A stretch of DNA of 64,000 nt from Pacificoceanicola sp049803835 (GTDB lineage Bacteria > Pseudomonadota > Alphaproteobacteria > Rhodobacterales > Rhodobacteraceae), in assembly GCF_049803835.1 (NCBI RefSeq), contig NZ_JBNAGK010000007.1, forward strand, positions 186,001 to 250,000. Direction: 5' to 3'. A model generated the notes under the pieces. The model saw only the letters and a program-made list of their open reading frames with translations, did no database searches and was not told where the DNA came from. Below, piece after piece: positions 8,771 through 18,174 of this stretch (position 1 is the first letter of the stretch; each line of letters starts with the position of its first letter). A program made the position numbers and the translations under genes.

Positions 8771-9693
8771 CAGGCGTTGTCCGGCGATGCGTTCATCAGC
8801 TTGATGAAGACGTCTTCGAGCGAGGTTTCGGATTTGACAAGCGCGGTTTTGGTCGCCTGCGCGACCTGCCGGGCGGAGGCCTCCAGTGCCGCGCCGTCGC
8901 GGCCGACGACGTGCAGCGTGGTGCCGAAGGGGGCGATCTGATCGACGCCGGGCATGCCCTTGAGCCGTTTGGCAGCCTCAGCCGTGCCGGGGCCGGAGAG
9001 GGTGAACGTGACCAGGCCCGCTTCGGCGATGACCTCGGGGACCGTGCCGGAGGCCACCAGCCGGCCGTAGGCGATATAGTTGATCCGGTGACAGCGCTCC
9101 GCCTCGTCCATGTAATGAGTCGAGACAAGGACCGTCAGGCCGTCACCGGCGAGGCGGTGGATTTCGTCCCAGAATTCGCGTCGCGCCAGCGGATCGACGC
9201 CTGCAGTCGGCTCGTCCAGCAGGAGCAGTTTGGGGCGGTGCATGATGCAGGCGGCGAGCGCGAGGCGCTGTTTCCAGCCGCCGGAGAGCGAGCCTGCCAA
9301 TTGGTGTTTGCGGCTGGTCAGACCGAGGTCCGCCAGCGTATCCGCGACGCTTTGGCGCTCCGGTTTCAGCCGGTAGAGCCCGGCGACGAAACGCAGGTTC
9401 TCCTCGATGGTCAGGTCCTCGTAGAAGGAGAACTTCTGCGTCATGTAGCCGACTTCGAGCTTGATCCGGCGGCCTTGGCTCAGGATGTCATAGCCGAGTA
9501 CGCGGCCCGTTCCGGCGTCTGGCGAGAGCAGACCGCACATCAGGCGGATCGTCGTGGTCTTGCCCGAGCCATTGGGACCGAGGAAGCCCGCGATCTCGCC
9601 GCGTTGCACGGTCAGCGTCACGTCGTCCACCACGGTGCGCCCGCCGAAACTCTTGGTCAGGCCATGCACGTCTATGGCGGGCTCGGCGGTCAT
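8770..9693 (-). CDS. ABC exporter ATP-binding protein (YbhF-like)
   Basis: Cytoplasmic ATPase for the adjacent ABC-2 permease, 307 residues. Walker A GPNGSGKTT is near residue 42, LSGGWKQRLALA near 140 and LLLLDEPTAGVDP near 160. It has one ATPase domain, whereas E. coli YbhF has two. The start MTAEPAID at 9693 overlaps the membrane-fusion gene stop by 4 bases. A C-terminal ~80 residue extension ends in LEDVFIKLM, normal for DrrA/CcmA-type exporters. Confidence 0.9.
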   Translation of the reverse strand: MTAEPAIDVHGLTKSFGGRTVVDDVTLTVQRGEIAGFLGPNGSGKTTTIRLMCGLLSPDAGTGRVLGYDILSQGRRIKLEVGYMTQKFSFYEDLTIEENLRFVAGLYRLKPERQSVADTLADLGLTSRKHQLAGSLSGGWKQRLALAACIMHRPKLLLLDEPTAGVDPLARREFWDEIHRLAGDGLTVLVSTHYMDEAERCHRINYIAYGRLVASGTVPEVIAEAGLVTFTLSGPGTAEAAKRLKGMPGVDQIAPFGTTLHVVGRDGAALEASARQVAQATKTALVKSETSLEDVFIKLMNASPDNA

Positions 9694-10643
9694 TGCGGCG
9701 TGTCCGGGAGGGCGACGTCGATGATCTGGCCGGGCTTGAGCTCCGCGCCCTCGGTCGGGCGGGCCTCGATCAGGTAGACCAGCTTCTGGCGGCTTTCGAG
9801 CGAGTAGATCACCGGCGGGGTGAATTCCGGCCCGTCGGCGATATAGGTGACGCGGGCGGTCAGCCCCTCGGCGCAGCCGTCGCAATGGACGTCGAGCACG
9901 GTGTCGAGCCCGATGCGGGCGAGCTGGGTTTCCGGCACATAGAGCCGCAGCTTGACCGCGCCGGTGCCGAGGAAGGAGAGCACCGGGGCGGTCGGCCCGG
10001 CGATCTCGCCCTCGATGCGGATGACATCGGCGATCCGTCCGGGGCCGGGGGCGTGCAGGGCGCGTTGTTCGAGGTTCCAGGCCGCCTGATCGCGGGCGGC
10101 GCGGGCGCCATCGACGGTGGCCTTGGCGGCGGCGATTTCCTGCGGTCTCGCCGGGAGCCGCGCAACGGCGAGGTTGGCCTCGATCTCCGCCCGTTTGGCG
10201 CGGGCGACATCGGCGGCGGTGTCGGCATCGTCGGCCTGCGCCTGCGTGGCGGCGCCACGTTGAACGAGGGTGTCGTAGCGGGCCGCCTCGCGCTCGGCCT
10301 GCGCCACCTGCGCGGTAGCGGAGGCGAGGGCGGCCTCGATCACGCGGATCTCCGCCTCGCGCTTGCCCTCGGTCAGGTTCGCGGCCTGGCTTTCGGCGCG
10401 GGCAAGCGCGGCCTCCGCCTCCGACAGGGCGATCCGGGCGTCGCGCGATTGCATGGAGACGAGCAGGTCGCCGGTCTGCACCGCGTCGCCGCGCCGGACG
10501 TGAAGCTGCTCGATCTGGGCGGCGGCGACCGGGGCGATCAGGGTGTAATCACCCTCCACATAGCCGGTGGCGAAGGGGCCCGGCGGGGCGCAGGGGTTCA
10601 GGAGCGCAGCGGCGAAAGGCAGGGCGCAGATGAGGTCGATCAT
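9690..10643 (-). CDS. HlyD-family membrane fusion protein (YbhG-like)
   Basis: Periplasmic adaptor of the exporter, 317 residues, beginning with a hydrophobic anchor or signal (MIDLICALPFAAALL). The biotinyl-lipoyl half-motif EQLHVRRGDAVQTGDLL is near residue 45, a long alpha-helical hairpin spans ~75-170 (alanine-rich, with several Gln/Glu heptads), and the beta-barrel follows. The start at 10643 overlaps the cecR-like stop by 4 bases. Gene order regulator-HlyD-ATPase-permease copies E. coli ybiH-ybhGFSR. Confidence 0.88.
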   Translation of the reverse strand: MIDLICALPFAAALLNPCAPPGPFATGYVEGDYTLIAPVAAAQIEQLHVRRGDAVQTGDLLVSMQSRDARIALSEAEAALARAESQAANLTEGKREAEIRVIEAALASATAQVAQAEREAARYDTLVQRGAATQAQADDADTAADVARAKRAEIEANLAVARLPARPQEIAAAKATVDGARAARDQAAWNLEQRALHAPGPGRIADVIRIEGEIAGPTAPVLSFLGTGAVKLRLYVPETQLARIGLDTVLDVHCDGCAEGLTARVTYIADGPEFTPPVIYSLESRQKLVYLIEARPTEGAELKPGQIIDVALPDTPQ

Positions 10644-11299
10644 GGCGTGCGGCTCGCTTCGATTGTAGCGCGGAGACTGTGGACGACGGTGTCGGCGATG
10701 GCTTTTGCCTCGGTGGGACCGAGGGTGTCCCAACCCATGCGGCGGCGGATCACCGGCAGGCCGATGCGGAAATAGATCACCTGCCCGAGGGCGGCGAAGA
10801 CGGCGAGACGGGTCTGCGGACTGCCCGCGTCCTGCCCTGTGGCGGCGGCCCAGAGATGGCAGAGCTCGCGGTGCTTGTGCGCGATCACGCGGTCATAGAG
10901 CACGTCGAGCGCCGCGCTGCTGCCGCTGCTCATCTCGCGCAGGATGAAGGGGACGACGGGCGCGCCGGGCTCGCCCAGCAGGAGGAAATAGACCATGCGG
11001 CGCAGCAGCGCTTCGAGCAGGTTGATGGCCTGCGCGGCAGGCAGGCTTTGCGGCAGCGGACCGAGGGCGGCGGCCTCGGCAAGACGGCGGGCGACTTCGG
11101 CGGCGCAGGCCTCGTGCAGGCCCTGCTTGCCGCCGAAATGATAAGCGATGGAGGCGATGTTGGTCTGCGCCTGCGCGGCAATCTCGCGTGTGGAGGTGGC
11201 GTCGAACCCCTTGCGCCCGAACAGGTCGAGTGCCGCGTCGAGCAGCGCCTTGGGCGTGCCCTGCGGGGCGTCTTCGGGGATTTGGAAGGACTCGGGCAT
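10640..11299 (-). CDS. TetR/AcrR regulator, CecR family
   Basis: Repressor of the exporter operon that it heads, 219 residues. The N-terminal TetR helix-turn-helix (DATSTREIAAQAQTNIASIAYHFGGK) is near residues 35-60, and the C-terminal domain is of the CecR/DUF1956 type (YFRIGLPVIRRRMGW near 175). E. coli CecR (YbiH) controls ybhGFSR and affects cefoperazone and chloramphenicol sensitivity; the ligand here is unknown. A perfect palindrome lies 15 bases upstream of the start, which suggests autoregulation. Confidence 0.88.
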   Translation of the reverse strand: MPESFQIPEDAPQGTPKALLDAALDLFGRKGFDATSTREIAAQAQTNIASIAYHFGGKQGLHEACAAEVARRLAEAAALGPLPQSLPAAQAINLLEALLRRMVYFLLLGEPGAPVVPFILREMSSGSSAALDVLYDRVIAHKHRELCHLWAAATGQDAGSPQTRLAVFAALGQVIYFRIGLPVIRRRMGWDTLGPTEAKAIADTVVHSLRATIEASRTP

Positions 11300-11314
11300 G
11301 GGTGAAAGAATAAA

Positions 11315-11330
11315 TCAATCGTTTGATTGA
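11315..11330. promoter_or_regulatory. Candidate CecR-type operator
   Basis: TCAATC-GTTT-GATTGA: a perfect 6+6 inverted repeat with a 4-base spacer, centred about 23 bases upstream of the TetR start and before the stop of the neighbouring Lrp gene. Spacing and symmetry fit a TetR dimer site. Confidence 0.7.
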
Positions 11331-11345
11331 ATCAAGCGAGCCCGA

Positions 11346-11816
11346 TCAGAGCGGCACCTCCCGCGTGTGTTTGATCCGGCGCAGGGCGAAGATCGTCGAC
11401 GTGCCCGCGACGCAGTCGAGCTCCAGCAGGCGGCGCATCAGGATGGCCTCGAAATCGGCGATGTCGCGGACGACCATGTGCAGCATGTAGTCCCACTCGC
11501 CCGTGACCGAGTAGACCTCGAGAATCGACGGCTCCGCATCCACGGTGCGCTGGAAGGCGGCGCGGCTGTCCGCGTCCTGCGATTTCATCCGGATCTGGCA
11601 ATAGACATCCATGCCGCGCCCGACCCTGGCGGGGTCCACAAGGCGCACCGGCGGGCCGATGATGCCGCGCTCTTCGAGGGACCGGATGCGGCGCCAGACG
11701 GTGGCGGGGGAGGTGTTGGTGGCCTCCGCCAGTTCGGCGGTGCTGGCGGAGGCATCGCGCTGCAGGATCGAAAGGAGTTTCGCGTCGGAGTCGGAGATGT
11801 GATCGGATGATGTCAT
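11346..11816 (-). CDS. Lrp/AsnC family transcriptional regulator
   Basis: Amino-acid-responsive regulator of 156 residues. An N-terminal HTH (STAELAEATNTSPATVWRRIRSLEERGII) near residues 20-50 is followed by an AsnC ligand-binding RAM domain (VTGEWDYMLHMVVRD near residue 105). It is divergent from the indolepyruvate oxidoreductase with a 123-base shared promoter region; local Lrp proteins often control the adjacent amino-acid catabolic gene, so that gene is its likely target. It runs in the same direction as the CecR operon but is separated by that operon's operator. Confidence 0.9.
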   Translation of the reverse strand: MTSSDHISDSDAKLLSILQRDASASTAELAEATNTSPATVWRRIRSLEERGIIGPPVRLVDPARVGRGMDVYCQIRMKSQDADSRAAFQRTVDAEPSILEVYSVTGEWDYMLHMVVRDIADFEAILMRRLLELDCVAGTSTIFALRRIKHTREVPL

Positions 11817-11939
11817 GATGTCGGTGTTTCGTGAAGGGATGCGTTCAAAGAGTGTCGGTTTGGTGACAATGTTGAAAGCCCTTTTCACAGGATTTCGGGC
11901 AAGATGGTCGTCAAACCTGTCCAATCCGGAGGACCCGCC

Positions 11940-14900
11940 ATGACCGATCAGACCCCGATCCTGCGCGATTACGCCCTGTCCGACCGTTACACCCGGACCT
12001 CGGGCCGCGTGTTCCTGACCGGCACGCAGGCCATCGTGCGCATCGCGCTCGATCAGGCGCGGCGGGACCGGGCGCGGGGGCTGGATACGCGGGGCTACGT
12101 CTCGGGCTATCGCGGCTCGCCGGTGGGCGGGATCGACCTCGAAATCGGGCGCAACCGCGCCCTGATCGAAGAGGCGGGCGTGACCTTCCTGCCCGCGGTG
12201 AACGAGGAGTTCGGCGCGACGCAGATGATCGGCACGCAGCAGGTGGAGACCGATCCGCACAAGACCTGTCAGGCGGTGTTCGGCCTGTGGTACGGCAAGG
12301 GGCCGGGCGTGGATCGGGCCGGGGATGCGCTCAAACACGGCAACGCCTACGGGGCCTCGCCGCATGGCGGGGTGCTGGTGGTGGCGGGCGACGACCACGG
12401 TTGCGTCTCGTCGTCCATGTCGCATCAGTCCGACGTCGCATTCATGAATTTCTTCATGCCGGTGTTGAATCCGGCGAATGTGGCGGAGTTCCTGCCTTTC
12501 GCCGAGTGGGGCTATGCGCTGTCGCGGTTCTCCGGCATGTGGGTGGGCTTCAAGGCGATCTCGGAGACGGTGGAGAGCGGCATGGCCGTCGACCTCGCGC
12601 CCGAGCGGGCGTTCGTGACGCCGGAGTTCACACCGCCCGCGGATGGGCTGCACTATCGCTGGCCGGACCTGCCCGGGCCACAGATCGAGGCACGGCTGGA
12701 GCACAAGAAGAACGCCGTGCTGGCCTTTGCCCGCGCCAACCCGATCGACCGCGCCGAATGGGGGCATGACGCACGGTTCGGGATCGTGACCACGGGCAAG
12801 GCGCATCTCGATGTGCTGGAGGCGCTGCGGCTGTTGGGGATCGACCAGGCGCGGGCGGCGACGCTTGGCATCGACGTCTACAAGGTCGGCATGGTCTGGC
12901 CGCTGGAGCATGACGGGGCGCTGGATTTTGCGCATGAGAAGGACGAGTTGCTGATCGTCGAGGAAAAGCGTGGCATCATCGAGAGCCAGCTGAAGGAGTA
13001 TTTCTATGACTTCCCGGGCCGCAAGCCGCGCCGGATGGTCGGCAAGCGGGACGAGAGCGGGGCTCGGCTGATCCCCTGGACGGCAGAACTCGGCCCGGTG
13101 ATGCTGGCCCGGCATATCGCGGCGCGGTTGGCGCGGAACGGCATCGTGGACCTGACGGAACGGGCGGCCCATGTGGCGGCGGAGCCGGCGCCGATCCTGG
13201 TCGAGGGGGCGACGCGGACGCCGTATTTCTGCTCGGGCTGCCCGCACAACACTTCCACGAAGGTGCCGGAGGGGTCGGAGGCCTTTGCCGGTATCGGCTG
13301 TCATTTCATGGCCAGCTGGATGGGGCGGAACACGACCTCGCTGATCCAGATGGGTGGCGAGGGAGTGAATTGGGTGTCCCGCTCGCGCTTCAACGGCAAC
13401 CGGCATGTGTTCCAGAACCTCGGGGAGGGCACCTACTACCATTCCGGCTCGCTGGCGATCCGGCAGGCGATTGCGGCGGGGACCAACATCACCTTCAAGA
13501 TCCTGTTCAACGATGCGGTTGCGATGACGGGCGGGCAGCATGTGGACGGGCCGATCTCGGTCGAGGCGATTGCGCGCTCGGTGCTGGCGGAGGGGGCGAA
13601 GCGGGTGGTGATGGTGTCGGATCAGCCACAGGGCCTGCCGACGTTGCCCGGTGTTCAATCGTTTGACAGAAGCGACATGGACCGGGTGCAGCGGGAGTTA
13701 CGGGAGATTCCCGGGACCACGGTGCTGATCTACCAGCAGACCTGCGCCACGGAGAAACGACGGTTGCGCAAGCGCGGGAAGATGGACGATCCGAAGCGGT
13801 TCGCGGTCATCAATCCGCTGGTCTGCGAGGGCTGCGGCGATTGTTCGGTGGAGAGCAATTGTCTGAGCGTGGAGCCACTGGAGACGGAGTTCGGACGCAA
13901 GCGGAAGATCAACCTGAACACCTGCAACAAGGATTTCACCTGTCTGAACGGGTTCTGTCCGAGTTTCGTGACGGTCGAGGGGGCGACGTTGAAGAAAGGC
14001 GTGGAGCGCGGCGAGGCGGCGTTTGCACGGCTGTCGAAGGCGCTGCCGGAGCCGGTGCTGCCGTCCTTGGCAGAGCCGTGGGACATCGTCGTCACCGGGG
14101 TTGGCGGCACCGGGGTTGTCACGGTCGGGCAAGTGATCGCCATGGCGGCCAACCTGGAGGGAAAGGCGGCCTCGGTGCTCGACTTCATGGGCTTTGCGCA
14201 GAAGTTCGGGCCGGTCATCAGCTATATCCGCATGGGCGAAGGCGGGGTGAACCAGGTGCGGGTGGAGCCGGGTTCGGCGGATGCGCTGATCGGCTGCGAT
14301 GTGGTGGTCTCGTCCTCGCCGAAGGCCTCGCAGACGGTCCACAAGGGCACCCGCGCGGTGATGAACACCGCTGTCATGCCGACAGGGGATCTGGTGCGGA
14401 ACCGGGATGCGGATTTGCGGGTGGAGACGCGGGTCAAGGCGGTGGCCGATGCGGTCGGGGCGCTGCGGACACTCGATGCCAATGCGTTGTCGGAGGCGCT
14501 GCTGGGCGAGACGGTCTTTGCCAACGTGATGATGCTGGGCGCGGCCTGGCAGGCGGGGCTGGTGCCGCTGTCGCTGGACGCGCTGATGCGGGCGATCGAA
14601 TTGAACGGGGTTAAGCCGGAGTTGAACAAACGCGCCTTCGGCTGGGGCCGGATCGTGGTGCAGGACCCGGCGGCGGTGGAGGCGGCGGCAGGGCTGACGC
14701 CCGCGCCGGTGGCCTCGCTGGAGGAGCAGATCGCGCGGCGGGAAGCGTTCCTGGCGGAGTATCAGGACGCGACATGGGCGGCGCGGTATCGCGATGCGAT
14801 TGCAGGTGTGCGGGACGCGGAGGTGCGGGTCACCGGCGCGGCGGGGCCGTTGACGGAGGCGGCGGCCAAGGGTCTGTTCAAGCTGATGAGTTACAAGGAC

Positions 14901-15347
14901 GAATACGAGGTGGCGCGGCTGCACAGCGAGACCGGGTTCCGAGCGGGCCTCAAGGATCGGTTCGAGGGAGAGTTCACCGTCATTCACCACCTCGCGCCGC
15001 CGATGCTGCCGGGCAGGGATGCGCGAGGGCGTCCGATGAAGCGTCGGTTCGGTGCCTGGGTGCAGCCGGTGCTGCGGGTTCTGGCGAAGGGGCGACGTCT
15101 GCGCGGCACGGCGTTCGATCCCTTCGGCTACAGCGCGGAGCGGCGCATGGAGCGGGGTTTGATCGAAGAATACCGGGGCGTGCTGGACCGGCTGACTGGC
15201 GGTCTGACACCCGGCAATGCCGCCGACGCCGCGCGGATTGCCGGACGGGTCATGGAGATCCGGGGCTTCGGTCCGGTGAAGGCGGAGGCCGTGGCGCAGG
15301 TGCGGCAGGCCATCGCCGCGGACCTCGAGGCGTATGGCGCCCGGTGA
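11940..15347 (+). CDS. Indolepyruvate:ferredoxin oxidoreductase, fused
   Basis: TPP- and Fe-S-dependent enzyme decarboxylating aryl-pyruvates (transaminated Trp, Phe, Tyr) to aryl-acetyl-CoA with reduction of ferredoxin; cytosolic. The 1135 residues fuse IorA and IorB modules: N-terminal pyrimidine-binding part (GYRGSPVGGIDLEI near residue 55), CSGCPHN near 431, TPP-binding region with GIGCHFM and GGEGVNW (450-475), Fe-S motifs CEGCGDC near 629 and CNKDFTCLNGFC near 660, then the gamma domain VTGVGGTGVVTVGQ near 715 and a C-terminal DUF6537-type region. AGGA precedes the ATG. Substrate range (aryl versus branched-chain) cannot be settled from sequence. Confidence 0.92.
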   Translation: MTDQTPILRDYALSDRYTRTSGRVFLTGTQAIVRIALDQARRDRARGLDTRGYVSGYRGSPVGGIDLEIGRNRALIEEAGVTFLPAVNEEFGATQMIGTQQVETDPHKTCQAVFGLWYGKGPGVDRAGDALKHGNAYGASPHGGVLVVAGDDHGCVSSSMSHQSDVAFMNFFMPVLNPANVAEFLPFAEWGYALSRFSGMWVGFKAISETVESGMAVDLAPERAFVTPEFTPPADGLHYRWPDLPGPQIEARLEHKKNAVLAFARANPIDRAEWGHDARFGIVTTGKAHLDVLEALRLLGIDQARAATLGIDVYKVGMVWPLEHDGALDFAHEKDELLIVEEKRGIIESQLKEYFYDFPGRKPRRMVGKRDESGARLIPWTAELGPVMLARHIAARLARNGIVDLTERAAHVAAEPAPILVEGATRTPYFCSGCPHNTSTKVPEGSEAFAGIGCHFMASWMGRNTTSLIQMGGEGVNWVSRSRFNGNRHVFQNLGEGTYYHSGSLAIRQAIAAGTNITFKILFNDAVAMTGGQHVDGPISVEAIARSVLAEGAKRVVMVSDQPQGLPTLPGVQSFDRSDMDRVQRELREIPGTTVLIYQQTCATEKRRLRKRGKMDDPKRFAVINPLVCEGCGDCSVESNCLSVEPLETEFGRKRKINLNTCNKDFTCLNGFCPSFVTVEGATLKKGVERGEAAFARLSKALPEPVLPSLAEPWDIVVTGVGGTGVVTVGQVIAMAANLEGKAASVLDFMGFAQKFGPVISYIRMGEGGVNQVRVEPGSADALIGCDVVVSSSPKASQTVHKGTRAVMNTAVMPTGDLVRNRDADLRVETRVKAVADAVGALRTLDANALSEALLGETVFANVMMLGAAWQAGLVPLSLDALMRAIELNGVKPELNKRAFGWGRIVVQDPAAVEAAAGLTPAPVASLEEQIARREAFLAEYQDATWAARYRDAIAGVRDAEVRVTGAAGPLTEAAAKGLFKLMSYKDEYEVARLHSETGFRAGLKDRFEGEFTVIHHLAPPMLPGRDARGRPMKRRFGAWVQPVLRVLAKGRRLRGTAFDPFGYSAERRMERGLIEEYRGVLDRLTGGLTPGNAADAARIAGRVMEIRGFGPVKAEAVAQVRQAIAADLEAYGAR

Positions 15348-15400
15348 TGCGCCGCGCGGCCTGGCTAGGCCGGCGCTGGTGACCGGGCAGGTCTGGCAGA

Positions 15401-15418
15401 ACCCGTTTACGGACGGGT
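15401..15418. terminator. Short hairpin between convergent genes
   Basis: ACCCGT-TTACGG-ACGGGT, a 6-base stem in the 93-base gap between the oxidoreductase and mprF stops. It is a weak candidate for a shared terminator and has no T-run. Confidence 0.3.
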
Positions 15419-15440
15419 CAGGCTCCGGGTGTGACGGTGC

Positions 15441-18026
15441 TCATTTGCCGATCAGCCCCCGCGCCGAGCCCGCGATCAGCAGCGCCACGTCCCCGAGCGC
15501 GCGCATCGGCGAGACGTTGGGCGGCAGGGCGAGATAGCGCGGGCGCCACTCGGGCTGGAACTTCTGCTTGAAGGCGCGCAGGCCCTCGAAGTTGTAGAAC
15601 GCGCCGCCGTGGCGGTAGATCAGCCGCCCGAAGCGGTTCCAGGATCGCGCGACCGAGCGTTCGGAAAGGCCCGAGAGCGGCGCGGTGCCGAGGCTGAACT
15701 CCGCCGCACCAGCGTCCCTGTAGTGCTCGATCAGGCACAGGAACATGAACTCGATCAGGCCGGAGGCTTCCTCGGGGAGGTAGCGCATCAGGTCGATGGC
15801 GACCTTGGTGCCGTCCGCCGCGGTGAGGATGTTGGCGAAGGCCACGATGCGGCCGGACTTGCGCACCACGGCGATGTCGAAGCGGTCGAGATAGGCGGCG
15901 TCGAATTGCCCCACGGAAAAGCCCTTCTCGCTGCCGGTCTTGCCGCCGAGCCAGGCCTCGGAGATGGTTTGCAGTTCTGCGATCAGCGCCGGATCATGCG
16001 GCGCGGGCAGCAGGGTGCAGTCGAAGCCATCCTTCCGCCGCTTGTTCAGGGCGGCGCGCATGGTCTTGAAACGCCCGCCCGCGAGGCTGAACTCCGGCAG
16101 GCGCACGACGGCTTCCTCGCCGATCTTGTGCAGTGTCAGGCCAAGCTCGGGCCAGAGCGCGAGGTTGCGGCCGCTGACCTCGTAGAACACCGGGCGGCCA
16201 TTGGCGCGGGTTGCCTGCTCGGCGAAGGACCAGGCCAGGGACTCGAACTCGGCGGGATCGCCCACCGGATCGCCGAGCGCCACCCAGGATGCACCGCGCA
16301 CGGCGTACATGATGAAGGAGCGTCCGGTCTCGGAGAACAGGAAGCGCTTGTCGCCGGTCAGGCCAAGCCAGGCATGCGGATCGTCGGCCTGTGCACAGAG
16401 GCTGGCCGCCCGCGACAGGACATCCGCGCCGGCATCGACCGGGGCCGTCCGGCGGATCGGGCGTGTCAGCAGGAAGACCCCGAAGAACAGCAGCACCGCC
16501 GTTGCCGCCAGCGCCGCCCGCAGCGTGCGCGGCGTGCTTGAATCGTGTGCGAACTCAGACCAGAGGTCGCTGGAGAAGGGGACCGCCTTGTGCATGAAGA
16601 AGAAGAAGGCGGCGGCCACGATGGCGGTTCCGATGACGGTGACGAACCACATCGGCTCGAACACCCCCGAGGTCAGCCGCCCGGGACGGTCGAAGGCGCC
16701 CCGGAACGGCAGCAGCGCCAGTGCACCGATCAGCAGGATCGCCGCATTCTCGATGCCGAAGTCGTTGAGCAGCGAGGCGGCGGTGCCAACCAGCAGTGCA
16801 CAGATGGCGAACCACCAGGCGGAGGAGACCTTGCGGGCGAGCCCGTGCGAGGTGATCAGCAGCACCACGCCCGCGACGGCGGAGGCGAGGGTGCCGCCCT
16901 CCAGCAGCAGCTCGCCGACGAGATCGCGCTCGGCGATGGCGTCGGCGCGGACGGCGGGGATCATGGTGACGAGCAGCAGGTAGGCGCCGAACCCGAAGGC
17001 GACGATCGCCACGAGGCCGGGCGCGAGGCCATGCAGGGTGGCAATCGCGGGCTGGATCCCCGGGGCCCGCGCCCAGAGGCGCGCCCCTATGCCGCTGGCC
17101 AGCCGGGCCTCGTTGAGCGTGACGATCAGGAAGGCGAACGCGAAGGGCAGGAGGTAATAGACCAGCCGGAACAGCAGCAGCGCGGCGGCGGCGTCGCTGA
17201 CCGGGACGGAGGCGGGCAGGGTGCCGATCACCACGGTCTCGAAGACGCCGACGCCACCGGGCACGTGGCTCATGACACCGACCATCATGGCGGCGGCATA
17301 GACGGCGATGAAAGTGGCGTAATCGGGCTTTCCTGCGGGCAGCAGCACCCAGAGCGCGAAGGCGGCGGCGGCGACGTCGATCAGGGTGACCACCAGCTGG
17401 CCGAAGAGGTCGGCGGGCGGCGGCATGCGCAGCTGGTGGCCACGGATGCCGATGCTGCGCTGGGACACGGAGAGCCAGCCGATGGCGAGCACCGAGACCA
17501 CGGTGATCGCCGCGGCGACCAGACGGATGGTCCCCGGACTGTAGGGCAGCCAGACTCCGACCGCGCCGGGATGCACGGCCAGCGCCGCGATTCCGACGAG
17601 GGTCAGCCCGGTGCCGAGGGCGAGGCCGATGTAGCCGGAGACCGCCGCCACCTCGAAGCCGTTGAGACCAAAGGCGGAGTAGATCCGGTAACGCACCGCG
17701 CCGCCGGACACCACGCTGACGCCGATGGTGTTGCCGAAGGCGTAGCCGAGGAAGCCGCCTAAGGCGACGACGCTGCGATCCAGCGAGCGGCCGATGAAGC
17801 GCAGCCCGAACCAGTCATAGAAGATCAGCGCCACATAGCCGACCGCCGTGGCGGCGAGGGCGGCGGCCAGCGTGGCGGTGGGCGTGGCGCGGATCTGCGC
17901 CGCGATGTCCGCCGGGTCGACGGGCCTGAGCAGGTGGTAGAGCGCGTAGAGACCGGCCGCGAACAGCGCCGCGCCAATTGCGATGGGCGCCGCGTGTCGC
18001 AGGGATTGAAGGGTCAGTCGGGCCAT
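15441..18026 (-). CDS. mprF: Phosphatidylglycerol lysyltransferase/flippase MprF
   Basis: Integral membrane enzyme that transfers an amino acid (Lys or Ala) from aminoacyl-tRNA to phosphatidylglycerol and flips the lipid outward, raising resistance to cationic peptides. The 861 residues match family length. The N-terminal UPF0104/flippase half has about 12-14 membrane segments. The C-terminal ~300 residues form the soluble GNAT-like DUF2156 synthase (GDPVGDPAEF near residue 585; YRHGGAFYNFEGLRAFK near 825). The start MARLTLQSL at 18026 begins just before the first helix; the longer frame upstream is unsupported. Which amino acid is transferred is not readable from sequence. Confidence 0.92.
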   Translation of the reverse strand: MARLTLQSLRHAAPIAIGAALFAAGLYALYHLLRPVDPADIAAQIRATPTATLAAALAATAVGYVALIFYDWFGLRFIGRSLDRSVVALGGFLGYAFGNTIGVSVVSGGAVRYRIYSAFGLNGFEVAAVSGYIGLALGTGLTLVGIAALAVHPGAVGVWLPYSPGTIRLVAAAITVVSVLAIGWLSVSQRSIGIRGHQLRMPPPADLFGQLVVTLIDVAAAAFALWVLLPAGKPDYATFIAVYAAAMMVGVMSHVPGGVGVFETVVIGTLPASVPVSDAAAALLLFRLVYYLLPFAFAFLIVTLNEARLASGIGARLWARAPGIQPAIATLHGLAPGLVAIVAFGFGAYLLLVTMIPAVRADAIAERDLVGELLLEGGTLASAVAGVVLLITSHGLARKVSSAWWFAICALLVGTAASLLNDFGIENAAILLIGALALLPFRGAFDRPGRLTSGVFEPMWFVTVIGTAIVAAAFFFFMHKAVPFSSDLWSEFAHDSSTPRTLRAALAATAVLLFFGVFLLTRPIRRTAPVDAGADVLSRAASLCAQADDPHAWLGLTGDKRFLFSETGRSFIMYAVRGASWVALGDPVGDPAEFESLAWSFAEQATRANGRPVFYEVSGRNLALWPELGLTLHKIGEEAVVRLPEFSLAGGRFKTMRAALNKRRKDGFDCTLLPAPHDPALIAELQTISEAWLGGKTGSEKGFSVGQFDAAYLDRFDIAVVRKSGRIVAFANILTAADGTKVAIDLMRYLPEEASGLIEFMFLCLIEHYRDAGAAEFSLGTAPLSGLSERSVARSWNRFGRLIYRHGGAFYNFEGLRAFKQKFQPEWRPRYLALPPNVSPMRALGDVALLIAGSARGLIGK

Positions 18027-18174
18027 CCCGCACTCCGCATCGTTTTTGCCAGGTCGTTGCCCGGGTGTGGTTACCCGGTCCCGTGCCGGAATGGAAAGCA
18101 TCATTGCGGGATAGGCCGACTTCCTTGCGCAAAAGCCCGTGCGCCCCGATCTGCGATGCGGGGCGCGAGTCGGG

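Noticed and set aside
11346..13658. 770-codon minus-strand frame
   Set aside because: Only its last 156 codons (Lrp protein) are real; the rest is antisense of the oxidoreductase with a His/Arg-rich shadow translation.
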